A stretch of 32,280 bases of DNA from HGM13006 sp964527315 (GCA_964527315.1 CAZGOQ010000012.1:1-32280), one strand, 5' to 3'. Positions 17,004 to 25,384 are shown, counted from the first letter of the stretch. A program made the numbers and translations. The notes: generated by a model not told the origin, from the sequence alone.

Positions 17004-17653
17004 AGCCCCTGCAACCTTTCCAGCGCATCATGGGTGCCCATGACCATAACGGTATCGCCGGCAAAAATCCGATCCTCTGCGCCAGGCGACATACGGAGCT
17101 GCCCGGTTTTCTCATTTTTGATCGCCAGCACACTGACCTGATATTTCGCCCGGACATTCAGTTCTCTCAGAGACTTGCCCTGCCATCCCTTCGGTGGCTC
17201 AATATCCGCGATGGCATACTTTCCGGAAAGTTCCATATAGTCAAGAAAGCTGTTGGACCCAAGGCTTTGCACCAGCCGCAGCGCCATTTCCTTTTCCGGG
17301 ATCACCACCCGATCCGCACCCACGCGCTCCAGTGCCCGCTTATAAGACTCATTCTGGGCCTTGCAGAGAATCGTCTCCACGCCCAGATCCTTTAGATTCA
17401 TTGTAATGAGGACGCTGGCTGCCAGATCCTCTCCAATGGCAACAATGGCAGTTTGGCATTCCGCCGCGCCCACCGCCCGGAGAGTATCCAACTCTCTGGC
17501 GTCTCCAATGGCCGCATAGGTGGATCGGTCCGCCATATGGCTGACCGCTTCCTCACAGATGTCCATCACGATCACCTCATGCCCCATGTCATACAGTCTT
17601 TCCGCCGCAGCACTGCCGAAACGCCCCAGGCCGATCACAATAAAGGTTTTCAT
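17000..17653 (-). CDS. ktrA: KtrA/TrkA-type potassium uptake regulatory subunit (RCK)
   Basis: 217-residue cytoplasmic RCK protein that forms an octameric ring gating the KtrB channel in response to nucleotides. RCK_N: Rossmann GLGRFGSA at 8-15, followed by VIVMDICEEAVSHM and a GDARELDTLRAVGA segment; RCK_C occupies the last ~85 residues (LRELNVRAKYQVSVLAI...GDTVMVMGT). Start at 17653 is chosen because AGGAGG lies 6 bases upstream and the Rossmann strand begins at once; the frame extends to 17704 but that part overlaps the ktrB end. It follows ktrB after about 10 bases and overlaps the RNA methyltransferase gene by 4, an unusual partner for potassium genes. Confidence 0.94.
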   Translation of the reverse strand: MKTFIVIGLGRFGSAAAERLYDMGHEVIVMDICEEAVSHMADRSTYAAIGDARELDTLRAVGAAECQTAIVAIGEDLAASVLITMNLKDLGVETILCKAQNESYKRALERVGADRVVIPEKEMALRLVQSLGSNSFLDYMELSGKYAIADIEPPKGWQGKSLRELNVRAKYQVSVLAIKNEKTGQLRMSPGAEDRIFAGDTVMVMGTHDALERLQGL

Positions 17654-17663
17654 CCCATACCTC

Positions 17664-19019
17664 CTATCCAATGAGTACCCGTCCGACCGGCCTGCCAATG
17701 GCATTTTCCGGCGGTATTTTTGTCATAAATGCAAAGCTGATGGTCATGATCCCCACTCGCCCAAAAAACATATAAAGCATCAGCAGCAGCTTCGCACCTG
17801 TGTTCAGCGAAGCCGTGATCCCGGCGGACAGTCCCACCGTACAGATTGCGGAAACAGATTCATATAAACAATCGCTCAGCGGAAGGCCGTTTCCAGCGGA
17901 CAGCAGTACGCCGCCCACCAGCGCCAGTCCCGTCACAATCAACGCAATGCTCAATGCACTGTTGATCTGATCCTGCGCAATTTTTCGGCCAAATACGACC
18001 GTATCCTTTCGGTTCCGCACCACGCTGCGGGCCATCAAAAACAGCAGCGCCACCGAAACAGTTTTAATTCCGCCGGCCGTGGATCCGCCGGAGCCGCCCA
18101 CCAGCATCAGCAGAATCGACGTCAGCTTGCTTCCGCCGGTCATTGCACCCTGCTTCAGAGCGGCAAAGCCCGCCGTTCGAGTCGTGCAGGACTGAAAAAA
18201 GGCCGCCAACAGCTTTTCTGGCGTCGTCATTCCCCCAAGCGTCCGGGGATTGCTCCACTCCAGCACAGCAATCATTGCCATACCGCCCAGCAGCAAAATT
18301 GCCGTCATGGAAAGTACCAGCCGCGTGTGTACGCTCAACTGCCGTCTTGCCCCGCGCATCAAAAGATCATTCCACACAAAAAAGCCCAGTCCGCCGATCA
18401 CAATCAGAGCCGCCAATGTCAGCAGCACCACCGGATCGGTAGAGAAGGCCATCAGACTTTCCTGCCCGGTAAAGCCCATCAGATCGAAGCCTGCATTGCA
18501 GAATGCGGAGATCGAATGGAACACCCCCAGCCACAGCGCCTTTTTCAGCGGAAACAGCAAAGAAAACCGAAGGGTTAAAATCAGTGCACCCACCCCTTCC
18601 ACCAGAAAGGTTCCGGAAAGCACCAGTCTCAGCAGCCGTATCACACCGTCCACCTCGCCGAGAGCCATCGCCTGCTGAATGATCAGCCGTTCCCGCAGCC
18701 CGATCCGTCGGCGCAGCAGAAAGAAAAAAGCCGATACAAAGGTCATATACCCAAGTCCGCCGATTTGAATCAGCGCCAACAGCACGGCCTGCCCAAAGGC
18801 TGACCACTGGGTATAACTGTCCACAAGAGAAAGCCCTGTCACACAGGTGGCGGAGGTTGCGGTAAACGCCGCCGTCATCGCGCCGCAGCTTCCTTCCCCC
18901 CGGGACGCTGCCGGAAGCGCCAGCAGCACAGTACCCAGCAGGATCACCAGCAAAAAGAACGCAGTCAGCACACGGGCCGCGTGATTCGGCTTTTTCCGGT
19001 TTCTATAGGGAAGCTTCAA
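17664..19019 (-). CDS. ktrB: KtrB/TrkH-type potassium transporter, membrane subunit
   Basis: About 451-residue integral membrane K+ (often Na+-dependent) transporter of the SKT superfamily. Four repeats of TM-pore loop-TM are visible through their selectivity-filter glycines: SATCVTGLS, AFCNAGFDLMG, TRTAGFAAL and ICTVGLSAG. The conserved GGSGGSTAGGIKT loop is also present. No ATG fits: the start is placed at TTG 19019 because AAGGAG lies 8 bases upstream and the product then has the usual KtrB length with a short basic N terminus; the frame upstream to 19214 overlaps the preceding gene. ktrA follows. A hairpin at 19049-19071 stands between this gene and its upstream neighbour. Confidence 0.93.
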   Translation of the reverse strand: MKLPYRNRKKPNHAARVLTAFFLLVILLGTVLLALPAASRGEGSCGAMTAAFTATSATCVTGLSLVDSYTQWSAFGQAVLLALIQIGGLGYMTFVSAFFFLLRRRIGLRERLIIQQAMALGEVDGVIRLLRLVLSGTFLVEGVGALILTLRFSLLFPLKKALWLGVFHSISAFCNAGFDLMGFTGQESLMAFSTDPVVLLTLAALIVIGGLGFFVWNDLLMRGARRQLSVHTRLVLSMTAILLLGGMAMIAVLEWSNPRTLGGMTTPEKLLAAFFQSCTTRTAGFAALKQGAMTGGSKLTSILLMLVGGSGGSTAGGIKTVSVALLFLMARSVVRNRKDTVVFGRKIAQDQINSALSIALIVTGLALVGGVLLSAGNGLPLSDCLYESVSAICTVGLSAGITASLNTGAKLLLMLYMFFGRVGIMTISFAFMTKIPPENAIGRPVGRVLIG

Positions 19020-19048
19020 AGCTCTCTCTCCTTCGCGAAACGGATAAC

Positions 19049-19071
19049 GGGGTGCCAAGCATCGGCACCCC
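19049..19071 (-). terminator. Hairpin between the membrane-protein gene and ktrB
   Basis: Perfect 8-base inverted repeat ggggtgcc / ggcacccc with a 7-base loop, just after the stop codon of the preceding gene and ~30 bases before the ktrB start. On the minus strand it is followed by CGTTATCCGTTT, not a real U-tract, so it may be an attenuating or mRNA-stabilising hairpin rather than a full terminator. Confidence 0.5.
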
Positions 19072-19078
19072 TGATCCA

Positions 19079-19726
19079 TCATTCCTCTGTCTCTCCGGCA
19101 TCTGACAGCGCCTTCGCCATTGAGACGGCCATGTCTCTGGCGTTCCGGGCCTCCGAAGTGCCGGAAACCGTTGTAAAATCCATGATAGAAAGGTATATAT
19201 CCCGCATACCGCACTGCTCCAGAACAGGATTCCCCGCCAAACTCAGCCGCACCGGGTTGCTCTCATCATAAGGCAGTCCGTACTGAGAAAGTTCATCTGT
19301 AAAGAAATCCAGCACCGGATCTGTATATGCCGCAGAAATATCGCCACTCATCAAATATAGCGCCACATCCTCCTGAGATGCATAGAGATACATACGTTCC
19401 TGATTCTGCCGTCCGACCTCCGTGTCCCCTACAAAGAGGATCACATAGCGGATATTGACCTTTCCGTTGCCGTCCAGATCCTCCACCACGGATTTTAGGA
19501 GTTCGTCCAGCGGTTCCAGCTGGGTATCATCCACATAGTAATCCGTCGCGATGACCACCGTGGTATCATAGCGTTCCTTCCGAAGGGCGTCGATGGTAAT
19601 AAAGGCGACCACCCCGAGAATCACAACACATACCAGCAGCGGCCATTTGTAATGATACCAGAACACATTGACAAACCAATGCTGAAATCCGCCGTTTTCC
19701 CGAATATGCTCTTTCAGCTTTCCCAT
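19079..19726 (-). CDS. Single-pass membrane protein of unknown function
   Basis: 215 residues, family not recognised. Residues 1-27 are polar and aromatic (HWFVNVFWYHYKW), 28-47 form one hydrophobic segment (LLVCVVILGVVAFITIDALR), and the remaining ~165 residues are soluble and acidic, predicted outside the cell (inference from the basic N terminus). The soluble part contains an apparent alpha/beta region (TTVVIATDYYVDD, VNIRYVILFVGDTE, LYLMSGDISAAYTDPVLDFF) with no catalytic motif I can name. It has its own strong sigma-A promoter (19804-19832) and sits directly ahead of ktrB. A weak GGGGG ribosome site precedes the ATG. It could be a sensor or accessory for the following genes, but nothing proves it. 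Confidence 0.75.
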   Translation of the reverse strand: MGKLKEHIRENGGFQHWFVNVFWYHYKWPLLVCVVILGVVAFITIDALRKERYDTTVVIATDYYVDDTQLEPLDELLKSVVEDLDGNGKVNIRYVILFVGDTEVGRQNQERMYLYASQEDVALYLMSGDISAAYTDPVLDFFTDELSQYGLPYDESNPVRLSLAGNPVLEQCGMRDIYLSIMDFTTVSGTSEARNARDMAVSMAKALSDAGETEE

Positions 19727-19803
19727 GATGCGGCCCCCATTTCAAAATTACGACCTGTCCAATCAGAAGATTTCCCTGTTGTCCGTCTTTTTTGATTTGC
19801 ATT

Positions 19804-19832
19804 ATTATAATAATATCTTTCACATTTTGCAA
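19804..19832 (-). promoter_or_regulatory. Sigma-A promoter ahead of the membrane-protein/ktrB/dprA/topA unit
   Basis: Minus-strand -35 TTGCAA (19827-19832), 17-base spacer, -10 TATAAT (19804-19809), about 75 bases before the ATG at 19726. It is the only good promoter seen ahead of the run from 19726 down to rnc, so it may drive that whole set, subject to the hairpin at 19049-19071. Confidence 0.8.
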
Positions 19833-19858
19833 GGGCTGGTTTCCCGGGCTATCCAAAT

Positions 19859-20530
19859 TCAGGCCGTCAGCTTTCGATAGAGTTTCTCCACCAATGGAAG
19901 CAATACCCCGCCAACCATATTTCCAAGCGAAATCAGTACCAGTCGCAGCAGGCTCTCCCCTGGCTGAGAAAACAGCGTACCCGAAACGCTCCAATAATAC
20001 ATATCCGCAATGCTGTGCTCTGTTCCAGCAAGAATGAACGCACTGACGCCCAGAAACAGGGACAAATACTTCCCCAGTTCATGGGGATTTTTTGCAAATC
20101 CGTTAACCGCTATGTAGATAAAAATGTTGCAGATACAGCCCAACAGAAACAGGCTGCCGTATCCGGCGTCCATTTTCAGCGCCACCATCGCCTGCGCGGT
20201 CGTATGGATCCCGCCTTCCGCGCCGCAGAGTCCGGTGCGCCGTTCCACCAGCGCCAGCAACAAGCAGCCGCAGAAATTCCCGACCCAGATCACCAAAAGG
20301 ATCAAAAGATACCCCGGTTTGTTGTCAAACAGATCGCAGGCCTTTCCGGTAAACAGGTTGTAGCCCCTGGTGCAAATGGTAAACAGTCCAATACCAAACA
20401 GCAGCGCCGCTATCACATTGCTGCCGGGAAACGTATCTTTGAGCCGCAGAAAGACTGTGCCGCCCAGGCCGATGCACAGCCCGGCCAGAACCGCATAGAG
20501 AAAAATCGCTGTGTACTTTTTCAAAAGCAT
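19859..20530 (-). CDS. Formate/nitrite transporter family (FNT) channel
   Basis: 223-residue protein with about six transmembrane segments, of the FocA/NirC/HSC fold, a pentameric channel for small monovalent anions such as formate, nitrite or hydrosulfide. Key evidence is AGTEHSIADMYYW at 168-180, matching the family's F/G-x-EHSIANM signature with the pore histidine (His172), and the RGYNLFTGKACDLF segment corresponding to the omega-loop helix break. It is shorter than FocA (about 285) mainly at the N terminus. Substrate cannot be assigned. ATG 20530 sits only a few bases after AAGGGGAG; a TTG two codons on has better spacing. A GC hairpin (20549-20574) separates it from the upstream SLH gene. 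Confidence 0.88.
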   Translation of the reverse strand: MLLKKYTAIFLYAVLAGLCIGLGGTVFLRLKDTFPGSNVIAALLFGIGLFTICTRGYNLFTGKACDLFDNKPGYLLILLVIWVGNFCGCLLLALVERRTGLCGAEGGIHTTAQAMVALKMDAGYGSLFLLGCICNIFIYIAVNGFAKNPHELGKYLSLFLGVSAFILAGTEHSIADMYYWSVSGTLFSQPGESLLRLVLISLGNMVGGVLLPLVEKLYRKLTA

Positions 20531-20548
20531 TCTCCCCTTTTCACAATT

Positions 20549-20574
20549 GGGGCCGCTGTATCGGCGGCGGCCCC
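20549..20574 (-). terminator. GC-rich hairpin after the SLH protein gene
   Basis: Perfect 8-base arms ggggccgc / gcggcccc with a 10-base loop, directly after the stop codon at 20581-20583 and ~20 bases before the FNT start. Followed by AATTGTG on the minus strand, so termination is probably incomplete and it may also affect access to the FNT ribosome binding site. Confidence 0.55.
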
Positions 20575-20580
20575 GGCTTC

Positions 20581-21234
20581 CTACTTTAAAATCTCCGGGA
20601 TATCCGTATTCGCGGCGGCTATGATGGCCTCATAGGCCCAATGTTCCTCAGTCACATCTGAAAATCGAACGCCATAATTGACCCCAACATTATAGACCAG
20701 CCCGATACCGCGATTGATCATGGAAACTGCCTCCGCTCTGGTTAGCAGGCCATTTGGCTGAAATGTCCCATCTCCATAGCCGTTGATTACGCCAGCCTTT
20801 TGCAGCGCATTGATATAGCCTGCCGCCCAATGGCCTGAAATATCCGTGAACCCGCCTTCCTCCCGCTGTTCCAGCTGCAAATACCGTCCCAGCATCGCCG
20901 CGAATTCTCCTCGGGTAATATCGCCGTTTGGCCGAAAGGTCCCATCTTCATAGCCATGGATATAGCCCTTTTTCACGCAGAAGTTTACATAATTTGAATA
21001 CCACTGATCTGCGGGGACGTCGGGCATTCTGCACTCATAAATCATTTCCGAATCAAACTCCGCCGTCAGGCGGGCCAGCATGACAGCCAACTGCGCTCGC
21101 GTTGCATTTGCGCTGGGTAAAAATTTGCCGTCAACGTCTCCTTTGATATAGGTATTGGGCTCCGCCGCATATGTTTTGGGCACAAAGCCCACGCAGAGCA
21201 TCAGCGCCAAAAGCGCCGCCATCCATCTCTTCAT
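20581..21234 (-). CDS. Secreted SLH-domain surface protein
   Basis: 217 residues. Residues 1-24 are a typical Sec signal peptide (basic start, ALLALMLCVGFV core, cleavage near TYAA). Nearly all the rest is S-layer homology repeats: a partial one at ~29-63, full ones at ~71-118 (with GYIHGYEDGTFRPNGDITRGEF) and ~128-178 (with GVINGYGDGTFQPNGLLTRAEA), and a further partial one at ~191-210 (FSDVTEEHWAYEA). SLH triplets bind pyruvylated secondary cell-wall polymers. No other domain is attached, so it is either a small wall-binding protein or a spacer. Start 21234 has AGGAGG 6 bases upstream; the frame up to 21357 crosses the promoter and terminator and is rejected. Confidence 0.92.
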   Translation of the reverse strand: MKRWMAALLALMLCVGFVPKTYAAEPNTYIKGDVDGKFLPSANATRAQLAVMLARLTAEFDSEMIYECRMPDVPADQWYSNYVNFCVKKGYIHGYEDGTFRPNGDITRGEFAAMLGRYLQLEQREEGGFTDISGHWAAGYINALQKAGVINGYGDGTFQPNGLLTRAEAVSMINRGIGLVYNVGVNYGVRFSDVTEEHWAYEAIIAAANTDIPEILK

Positions 21235-21261
21235 AAGCAACCTCCTGTGTATGTGCCTCTT

Positions 21262-21291
21262 ATTGTAGCACAATCCGCCCGGCAAATGCAA
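21262..21291 (-). promoter_or_regulatory. Probable promoter of the SLH protein gene
   Basis: Minus-strand -35 TTGCAT (21286-21291), 18-base spacer, -10 TACAAT (21262-21267), about 30 bases before the ATG. Lies after the oppF terminator, consistent with an independent monocistronic or SLH-FNT transcript. Confidence 0.6.
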
Positions 21292-21321
21292 CTCTCTCCA
21301 AAACTCAACGGCCCAATGAAT

Positions 21322-21350
21322 AGAGGGACGGCCCGGAAAGCCGCCCCTCT
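21322..21350 (-). terminator. Hairpin terminator after oppF
   Basis: 11-base arms 21340-21350 and 21322-21332 (one G-U pair) with a 7-base loop, starting 7 bases after the oppF stop codon. Downstream bases ATTCATTG give only a poor U-tract, but position and stability support a transcript end for the opp operon. Confidence 0.7.
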
Positions 21351-21356
21351 GAAACA

Positions 21357-22283
21357 TCAGGCTTTTTTTGTCCAGCGGTCAAATTCCTCGTCGGTAGAAA
21401 GCACATAGTGCGTTCCATCCACCAGATGCTGCTCTCCAACATTGTAATCAATGCCGGATGTCGCATAATCATAGCTCATAGCCACACGGGTCTTTTCCAC
21501 TCTGGGGTTGGGATGAGGAATCGCACTGAGGAGACTTTGGGTGTAAGGGTGAACAGGATTGGAGAAGATCTCGTCCTTGGTCCCGCTTTCCACCAAATGC
21601 CCCAAATGCAGCACACCGATCCGGTCTGAAATATATTTGACCATGGAAAGATCATGAGCAATGAACATATAGGCTGTGCCGGTCTCCTTCTGGATATCCT
21701 TCATCAGATTAACCACCTGAGCCTGAATCGACACATCCAGCGCGGAAATACACTCGTCGGCAATGATCAGCTTGGGGTTCATGATCAGCGCCCGGGCAAT
21801 GCCCACACGCTGCCGCTGTCCGCCGGAAAATTGATGGGGATATCGCTCGGCATGCTCCGGCGCCAACCCCACCTTTTGCAGAATTTTCGTCACCTTTTCT
21901 TCCCGCTCTGTCCGAGAGGAACAGAGGTGGTGAATATCCAGGCCCTCCGCAATGATGTCTATTACCTTTTTCCGAGGGTTCAGGCAGGCCATGGGATCCT
22001 GAAAAATCATCTGCATCTCCGTCCGAAGCTTTTCCCGGGAGTTCCGGGAAAGCTTGCCGGAAATATCCGCGCCATTAAAGGTAATGCTGCCCTCCGTAGG
22101 CGTATAGAGCCGAATGACGCTTCTGCCAATGGTGGACTTGCCGGAACCGGACTCGCCCACCAATCCGTAGGTCTCACCCGGAAATATCTCAAAGGAAACG
22201 CCGTCTACCGCTTTGACGGTAAACTTCCGGCTGATGGGAAAATACTGCTTCAGTCCTTCGATTTTCAATACAGGCTCTGACAT
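21357..22283 (-). CDS. oppF: Oligopeptide/dipeptide ABC transporter ATPase, OppF/DppF type
   Basis: 308-residue cytoplasmic ATPase pairing with the OppD-type subunit to power peptide import. Walker A GESGSGKST at 43-51, Q-loop IFQDP near 93-97, ABC signature FSGGQRQR at 152-159, Walker B LIIADE at 172-177 and the H-loop in FIAHDLSMV. The residue after the Walker B glutamate is Cys178 where most family members have Pro (DEC instead of DEP), a variant I recall in other Firmicutes OppF proteins. The C-terminal ~40 residues are an acidic extension without an obvious motif. The ATG directly abuts the oppD stop. Peptide specificity cannot be read. Confidence 0.94.
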   Translation of the reverse strand: MSEPVLKIEGLKQYFPISRKFTVKAVDGVSFEIFPGETYGLVGESGSGKSTIGRSVIRLYTPTEGSITFNGADISGKLSRNSREKLRTEMQMIFQDPMACLNPRKKVIDIIAEGLDIHHLCSSRTEREEKVTKILQKVGLAPEHAERYPHQFSGGQRQRVGIARALIMNPKLIIADECISALDVSIQAQVVNLMKDIQKETGTAYMFIAHDLSMVKYISDRIGVLHLGHLVESGTKDEIFSNPVHPYTQSLLSAIPHPNPRVEKTRVAMSYDYATSGIDYNVGEQHLVDGTHYVLSTDEEFDRWTKKA

Positions 22284-23354
22284 TTATTTTCCCTCCTTCA
22301 TCCGTTCAATGCGGCGCCGCAGTTCTTCCGGCATATCCACTTTCGGCGCTCTGGGATCCAGCAGCCAGGTGGCCGCATAGTGAGTATCCGTTATTTTGAA
22401 CATCGGCGGCTCCAACCGATCGTCAATATTGAGAGCAAACTCGTTTCTCGCCACGAAAGCGTCGCCCTCCGGCTCATGGAGCAGGTTCGGCGGACTGCCG
22501 GGGATCGTATAGAGGCGGTCATCGGCAGTATCCAGATCCGGCATAGCCGACAGCAGACCCCAGGTATAGGGATGCTGCGGATCATAGAAGATCTCATCGA
22601 TGGTGCCCTGTTCCACAATTTTCCCGGCGTACATGACATTGACGAAGTCCGCCACTTTGGCCACAACGCCCAGGTCATGGGTAATGTAAATAACAGAAAT
22701 TCCCATCTTTTTCTGGATCCCCTTGATCAGTTCCAGAATTTTGGCCTGAATGGTCACATCCAGCGCGGTCGTTGGCTCGTCACAGATCAGCAGATCCGGG
22801 TCACAGGACAGTGCAATGGCAATCACTACTCTCTGCCGCATACCGCCGGAGAGCTGATGGGGATAGTTTTTCATCCGTTTTTCCGCATCCGTGATGCCCA
22901 CCAGTTCCAGGAGTCTCAGCGCCTTTTGATAGGCATCTTTTTTGGAGGTCTTATTGTGCCAAATCATGCCCTCCATGATCTGCTTCCCAATGGTCATGGT
23001 GGGATCCAGAGACGTCATCGGATCCTGAAATACCATGGCGATCCGTTTGCCGTTGATATGCCGGCGGATCCACTTTTTATCCTTTTTCAGAATATCCACG
23101 GTCACAGCCGTTCCATCGTCATGGTGATAGGAGAATTCAATGGTGCCGCTGCCAACGGTGGCATTCTTTGCCAGAATACCCATAGCGGCTTTCATGGTCA
23201 CGGATTTTCCAGAGCCGGACTCGCCTACAATGGCAACTGTTTCGCCTTTCATCAGGTCAATATTGACGCCGCGAATGGCATGGACGTAGCCTGAGGTTGT
23301 CTGAAAGCTGATATCCAGATCACGAATCTTTAAGATCTGTTCTTTTTCGGCCAT
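22284..23354 (-). CDS. oppD: Oligopeptide/dipeptide ABC transporter ATPase, OppD/DppD type
   Basis: 356-residue ATPase, partner of the following OppF-type protein. Walker A GESGSGKSV at 44-52, Q-loop VFQDPMTSLDP, signature LSGGMRQR at 168-175, Walker B LLICDEPTTALDV at 188-200, and the H-loop in YITHDLGVV. The C-terminal oligopeptide-transporter region is present (the QHPYTWGLLSAMPDLD block and GSPPNL), but the cysteine cluster seen in some DppD proteins that bind an iron-sulfur cluster is not. Lies 12 bases after the OppC-type permease gene and abuts oppF. Confidence 0.95.
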   Translation of the reverse strand: MAEKEQILKIRDLDISFQTTSGYVHAIRGVNIDLMKGETVAIVGESGSGKSVTMKAAMGILAKNATVGSGTIEFSYHHDDGTAVTVDILKKDKKWIRRHINGKRIAMVFQDPMTSLDPTMTIGKQIMEGMIWHNKTSKKDAYQKALRLLELVGITDAEKRMKNYPHQLSGGMRQRVVIAIALSCDPDLLICDEPTTALDVTIQAKILELIKGIQKKMGISVIYITHDLGVVAKVADFVNVMYAGKIVEQGTIDEIFYDPQHPYTWGLLSAMPDLDTADDRLYTIPGSPPNLLHEPEGDAFVARNEFALNIDDRLEPPMFKITDTHYAATWLLDPRAPKVDMPEELRRRIERMKEGK

Positions 23355-23366
23355 ATTCTCCCCTCC

Positions 23367-24446
23367 TTATGCTTCCTTCATCTTCGGGTCAAGGGCCTCC
23401 CGGAGGCCGTCAGCCACGATGTTAAAGCTGAGCATCAGCAGCGCCATCACCAAAATCGGAGGTATGATCTGATAGGGATGCGTGGTAAAGCTGTTGAAAG
23501 CATCGTTGATCAGGGAACCCAGAGAACACTCCGGCACCGGAATACCCAGACCTACAAAACTCAAAAATGCTTCTGTAAAAATCGCGGTAGGAATGGACAG
23601 CATACACTGAGTGATGATCGGCCCAATGATGTTTGGCAGGACTTCCTTAAAGATAATAAAGAAACTGCCTGCGCCCAGCGTACGGGAGGCAAGCACGAAC
23701 TCCTGCTCCTTGAGCTTGAGCATCTCGGCCCGTGCAATGCGGCTCATTCCGATCCATTCTGTCAGCATCAGCGCGAAAATGATCGTCCAAAGGCCAGGCT
23801 TGAGCACCAGCAGCAGCAGTGTGACAATGACCAGCCGGGGAATGCTGTTTGCGATCTCTGCAATGCGCTGCATCGCATTGTCCACCTTGCCGCCAAAATA
23901 GCCGGAGATCAGTCCGTAACTCATACCAATGATCATATCAATGACCGTTGCCAGCACGGCAATGATCAGCGAAACCCTTGTACCGGACCAAACGCGTGTC
24001 CAGATATCCCGGCCCAGGGTATCCGAGCCAAACCAGTAATAGGTGTCCGTCAATTCTTTTTCTTCATAATAATTAACTTCCTTGACGCCGGTGGTGGTAG
24101 ACATCTTTTCACTGCCGTCCAGAATGCCAAGTTTTTCAACGCCAGGCACACGGGGCGCCAGATTCTTCTCCGACAGCGTTTGACCGGAATAGGTATATGC
24201 GTTCATGGAAGGGCCAATGATGGCCATTAGCGCAATCAGAAGAATCAGAATCAGGCCCACCACAGCGCTCTTTCTCGAGAGAAACCGGCGGCGCACATCT
24301 TTCCAGTAATTCTGGGAAGAAAAATTGCTGTCTACCTGAATGATTTCCTGATTTTCCTTCCTCAGAAAGTCATCCGGCCGGAATTCAACGGTATTAAGGT
24401 CTATCGGCCCTGAAGCCACAATGGGCCTTGCTCTTTGCTTTGCCAT
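23367..24446 (-). CDS. oppC: Oligopeptide/dipeptide ABC transporter permease, OppC type
   Basis: 359-residue inner permease subunit. An N-terminal cytoplasmic region of ~55 residues precedes TM1 (VVGLILILLIALMAIIGPSM), then an extracellular insert of ~70 residues leads to the conserved YWFGSDTLGRDIWTRVWSG block, followed by the BPD_transp_1 core with five further membrane segments. The EAA-type coupling loop is visible (AREMLKLKEQEFVLASRTLGA-like region, with the conserved E, A and G). The extra N-terminal length is common in Gram-positive OppC. It follows oppB by 2 bases and precedes oppD by 12. Confidence 0.94.
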   Translation of the reverse strand: MAKQRARPIVASGPIDLNTVEFRPDDFLRKENQEIIQVDSNFSSQNYWKDVRRRFLSRKSAVVGLILILLIALMAIIGPSMNAYTYSGQTLSEKNLAPRVPGVEKLGILDGSEKMSTTTGVKEVNYYEEKELTDTYYWFGSDTLGRDIWTRVWSGTRVSLIIAVLATVIDMIIGMSYGLISGYFGGKVDNAMQRIAEIANSIPRLVIVTLLLLVLKPGLWTIIFALMLTEWIGMSRIARAEMLKLKEQEFVLASRTLGAGSFFIIFKEVLPNIIGPIITQCMLSIPTAIFTEAFLSFVGLGIPVPECSLGSLINDAFNSFTTHPYQIIPPILVMALLMLSFNIVADGLREALDPKMKEA

Positions 24447-24448
24447 GC

Positions 24449-25384
24449 TCAGTCACCATCCTTTGCAAGTCTGATTCTTGGGTCAATGATGCCATAGAGG
24501 ACATCCACCACCAGCATGATCACAATATACATCAGCGAATAGATGAAACTCAGCGAAATAACAACATTATAATCGTTGGACTGAATGGCCGTCACCAGCA
24601 GGCTGCCGACGCCGGGAATGGAGAAGATCTTTTCCACCACCAGAGAGCCTGTCATCAGATCGACGATCAATGGCGCCAGAACAGTCACAATGGGAATCAG
24701 CGCATTTCGCAGGGCGTGTCGGAAAATCAGAGACGCGCCGCTGACGCCCTTGCTCTCCGCCAAAAGCATATAGTCGCTGTCCAGGACCTCCAGCATTTCA
24801 CTTCTGGTAAAGCGGGCGATGGAGGCCATAGTAAACATACTCAGGGAGATTGAGGGCAGCACCGAGGATTTCAGCGCTCTGGCCATATCATAGAGCATGG
24901 GGAACCAGCCGGCCTTGAAGCCCATGGTATAACTTAGCGCCAGAGCAAACACGTAAGAGGGCACCGCAATGCCAATGACCGAGAACAGCGTACAAAGCGA
25001 ATCCACAATGGTTCCCCGCATCAGTGCTGAAATAATGCCCAGCAAAAGCCCTACGACCGCGCCCAGAAGCACTGCCTGTCCGCCAATTCGAATGGAAACC
25101 GGAAGCCGGGACTGAATCAGCTGACTGATAGGTGTATTTTTACTGATATTATAACTGACACCCAGATCGCCCCGGGCCATATTAATCACATATCGGCCAA
25201 ACCGCACCACCAGAGGATTGTCCAGGCCATATTTTGCATCCAGCGCCGCTCTCTGGTCGTCTGTCAGTTTTTCATCGTTAAAAGGAGAGCCGGGCATCAG
25301 CTGCAGCAGCGTAAAAAGCACCAGCAAAATCACGAGCAGCGTACAAATCGACATAGCCACTCGTTTTAGGATATACTTTAACAC
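24449..25384 (-). CDS. oppB: Oligopeptide/dipeptide ABC transporter permease, OppB type
   Basis: About 311-residue permease forming the channel with OppC. Six membrane segments; TM1 is CTLLVILLVLFTLLQLMPG, then an extracellular stretch with DLGVSYNISKNTPISQLIQSRL typical of OppB/DppB, and the cytoplasmic EAA loop ending in YMLLAESKGVSGASLIF and the HALRNALIP motif. Start is placed at GTG 25384 because the product then opens with LKYILKRVA, the usual OppB start, behind a purine-rich AAGGAAGGCGGAAG; the frame extends to 25420 but those residues overlap the inter-gene hairpin region. First gene after oppA. Confidence 0.93.
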   Translation of the reverse strand: MLKYILKRVAMSICTLLVILLVLFTLLQLMPGSPFNDEKLTDDQRAALDAKYGLDNPLVVRFGRYVINMARGDLGVSYNISKNTPISQLIQSRLPVSIRIGGQAVLLGAVVGLLLGIISALMRGTIVDSLCTLFSVIGIAVPSYVFALALSYTMGFKAGWFPMLYDMARALKSSVLPSISLSMFTMASIARFTRSEMLEVLDSDYMLLAESKGVSGASLIFRHALRNALIPIVTVLAPLIVDLMTGSLVVEKIFSIPGVGSLLVTAIQSNDYNVVISLSFIYSLMYIVIMLVVDVLYGIIDPRIRLAKDGD

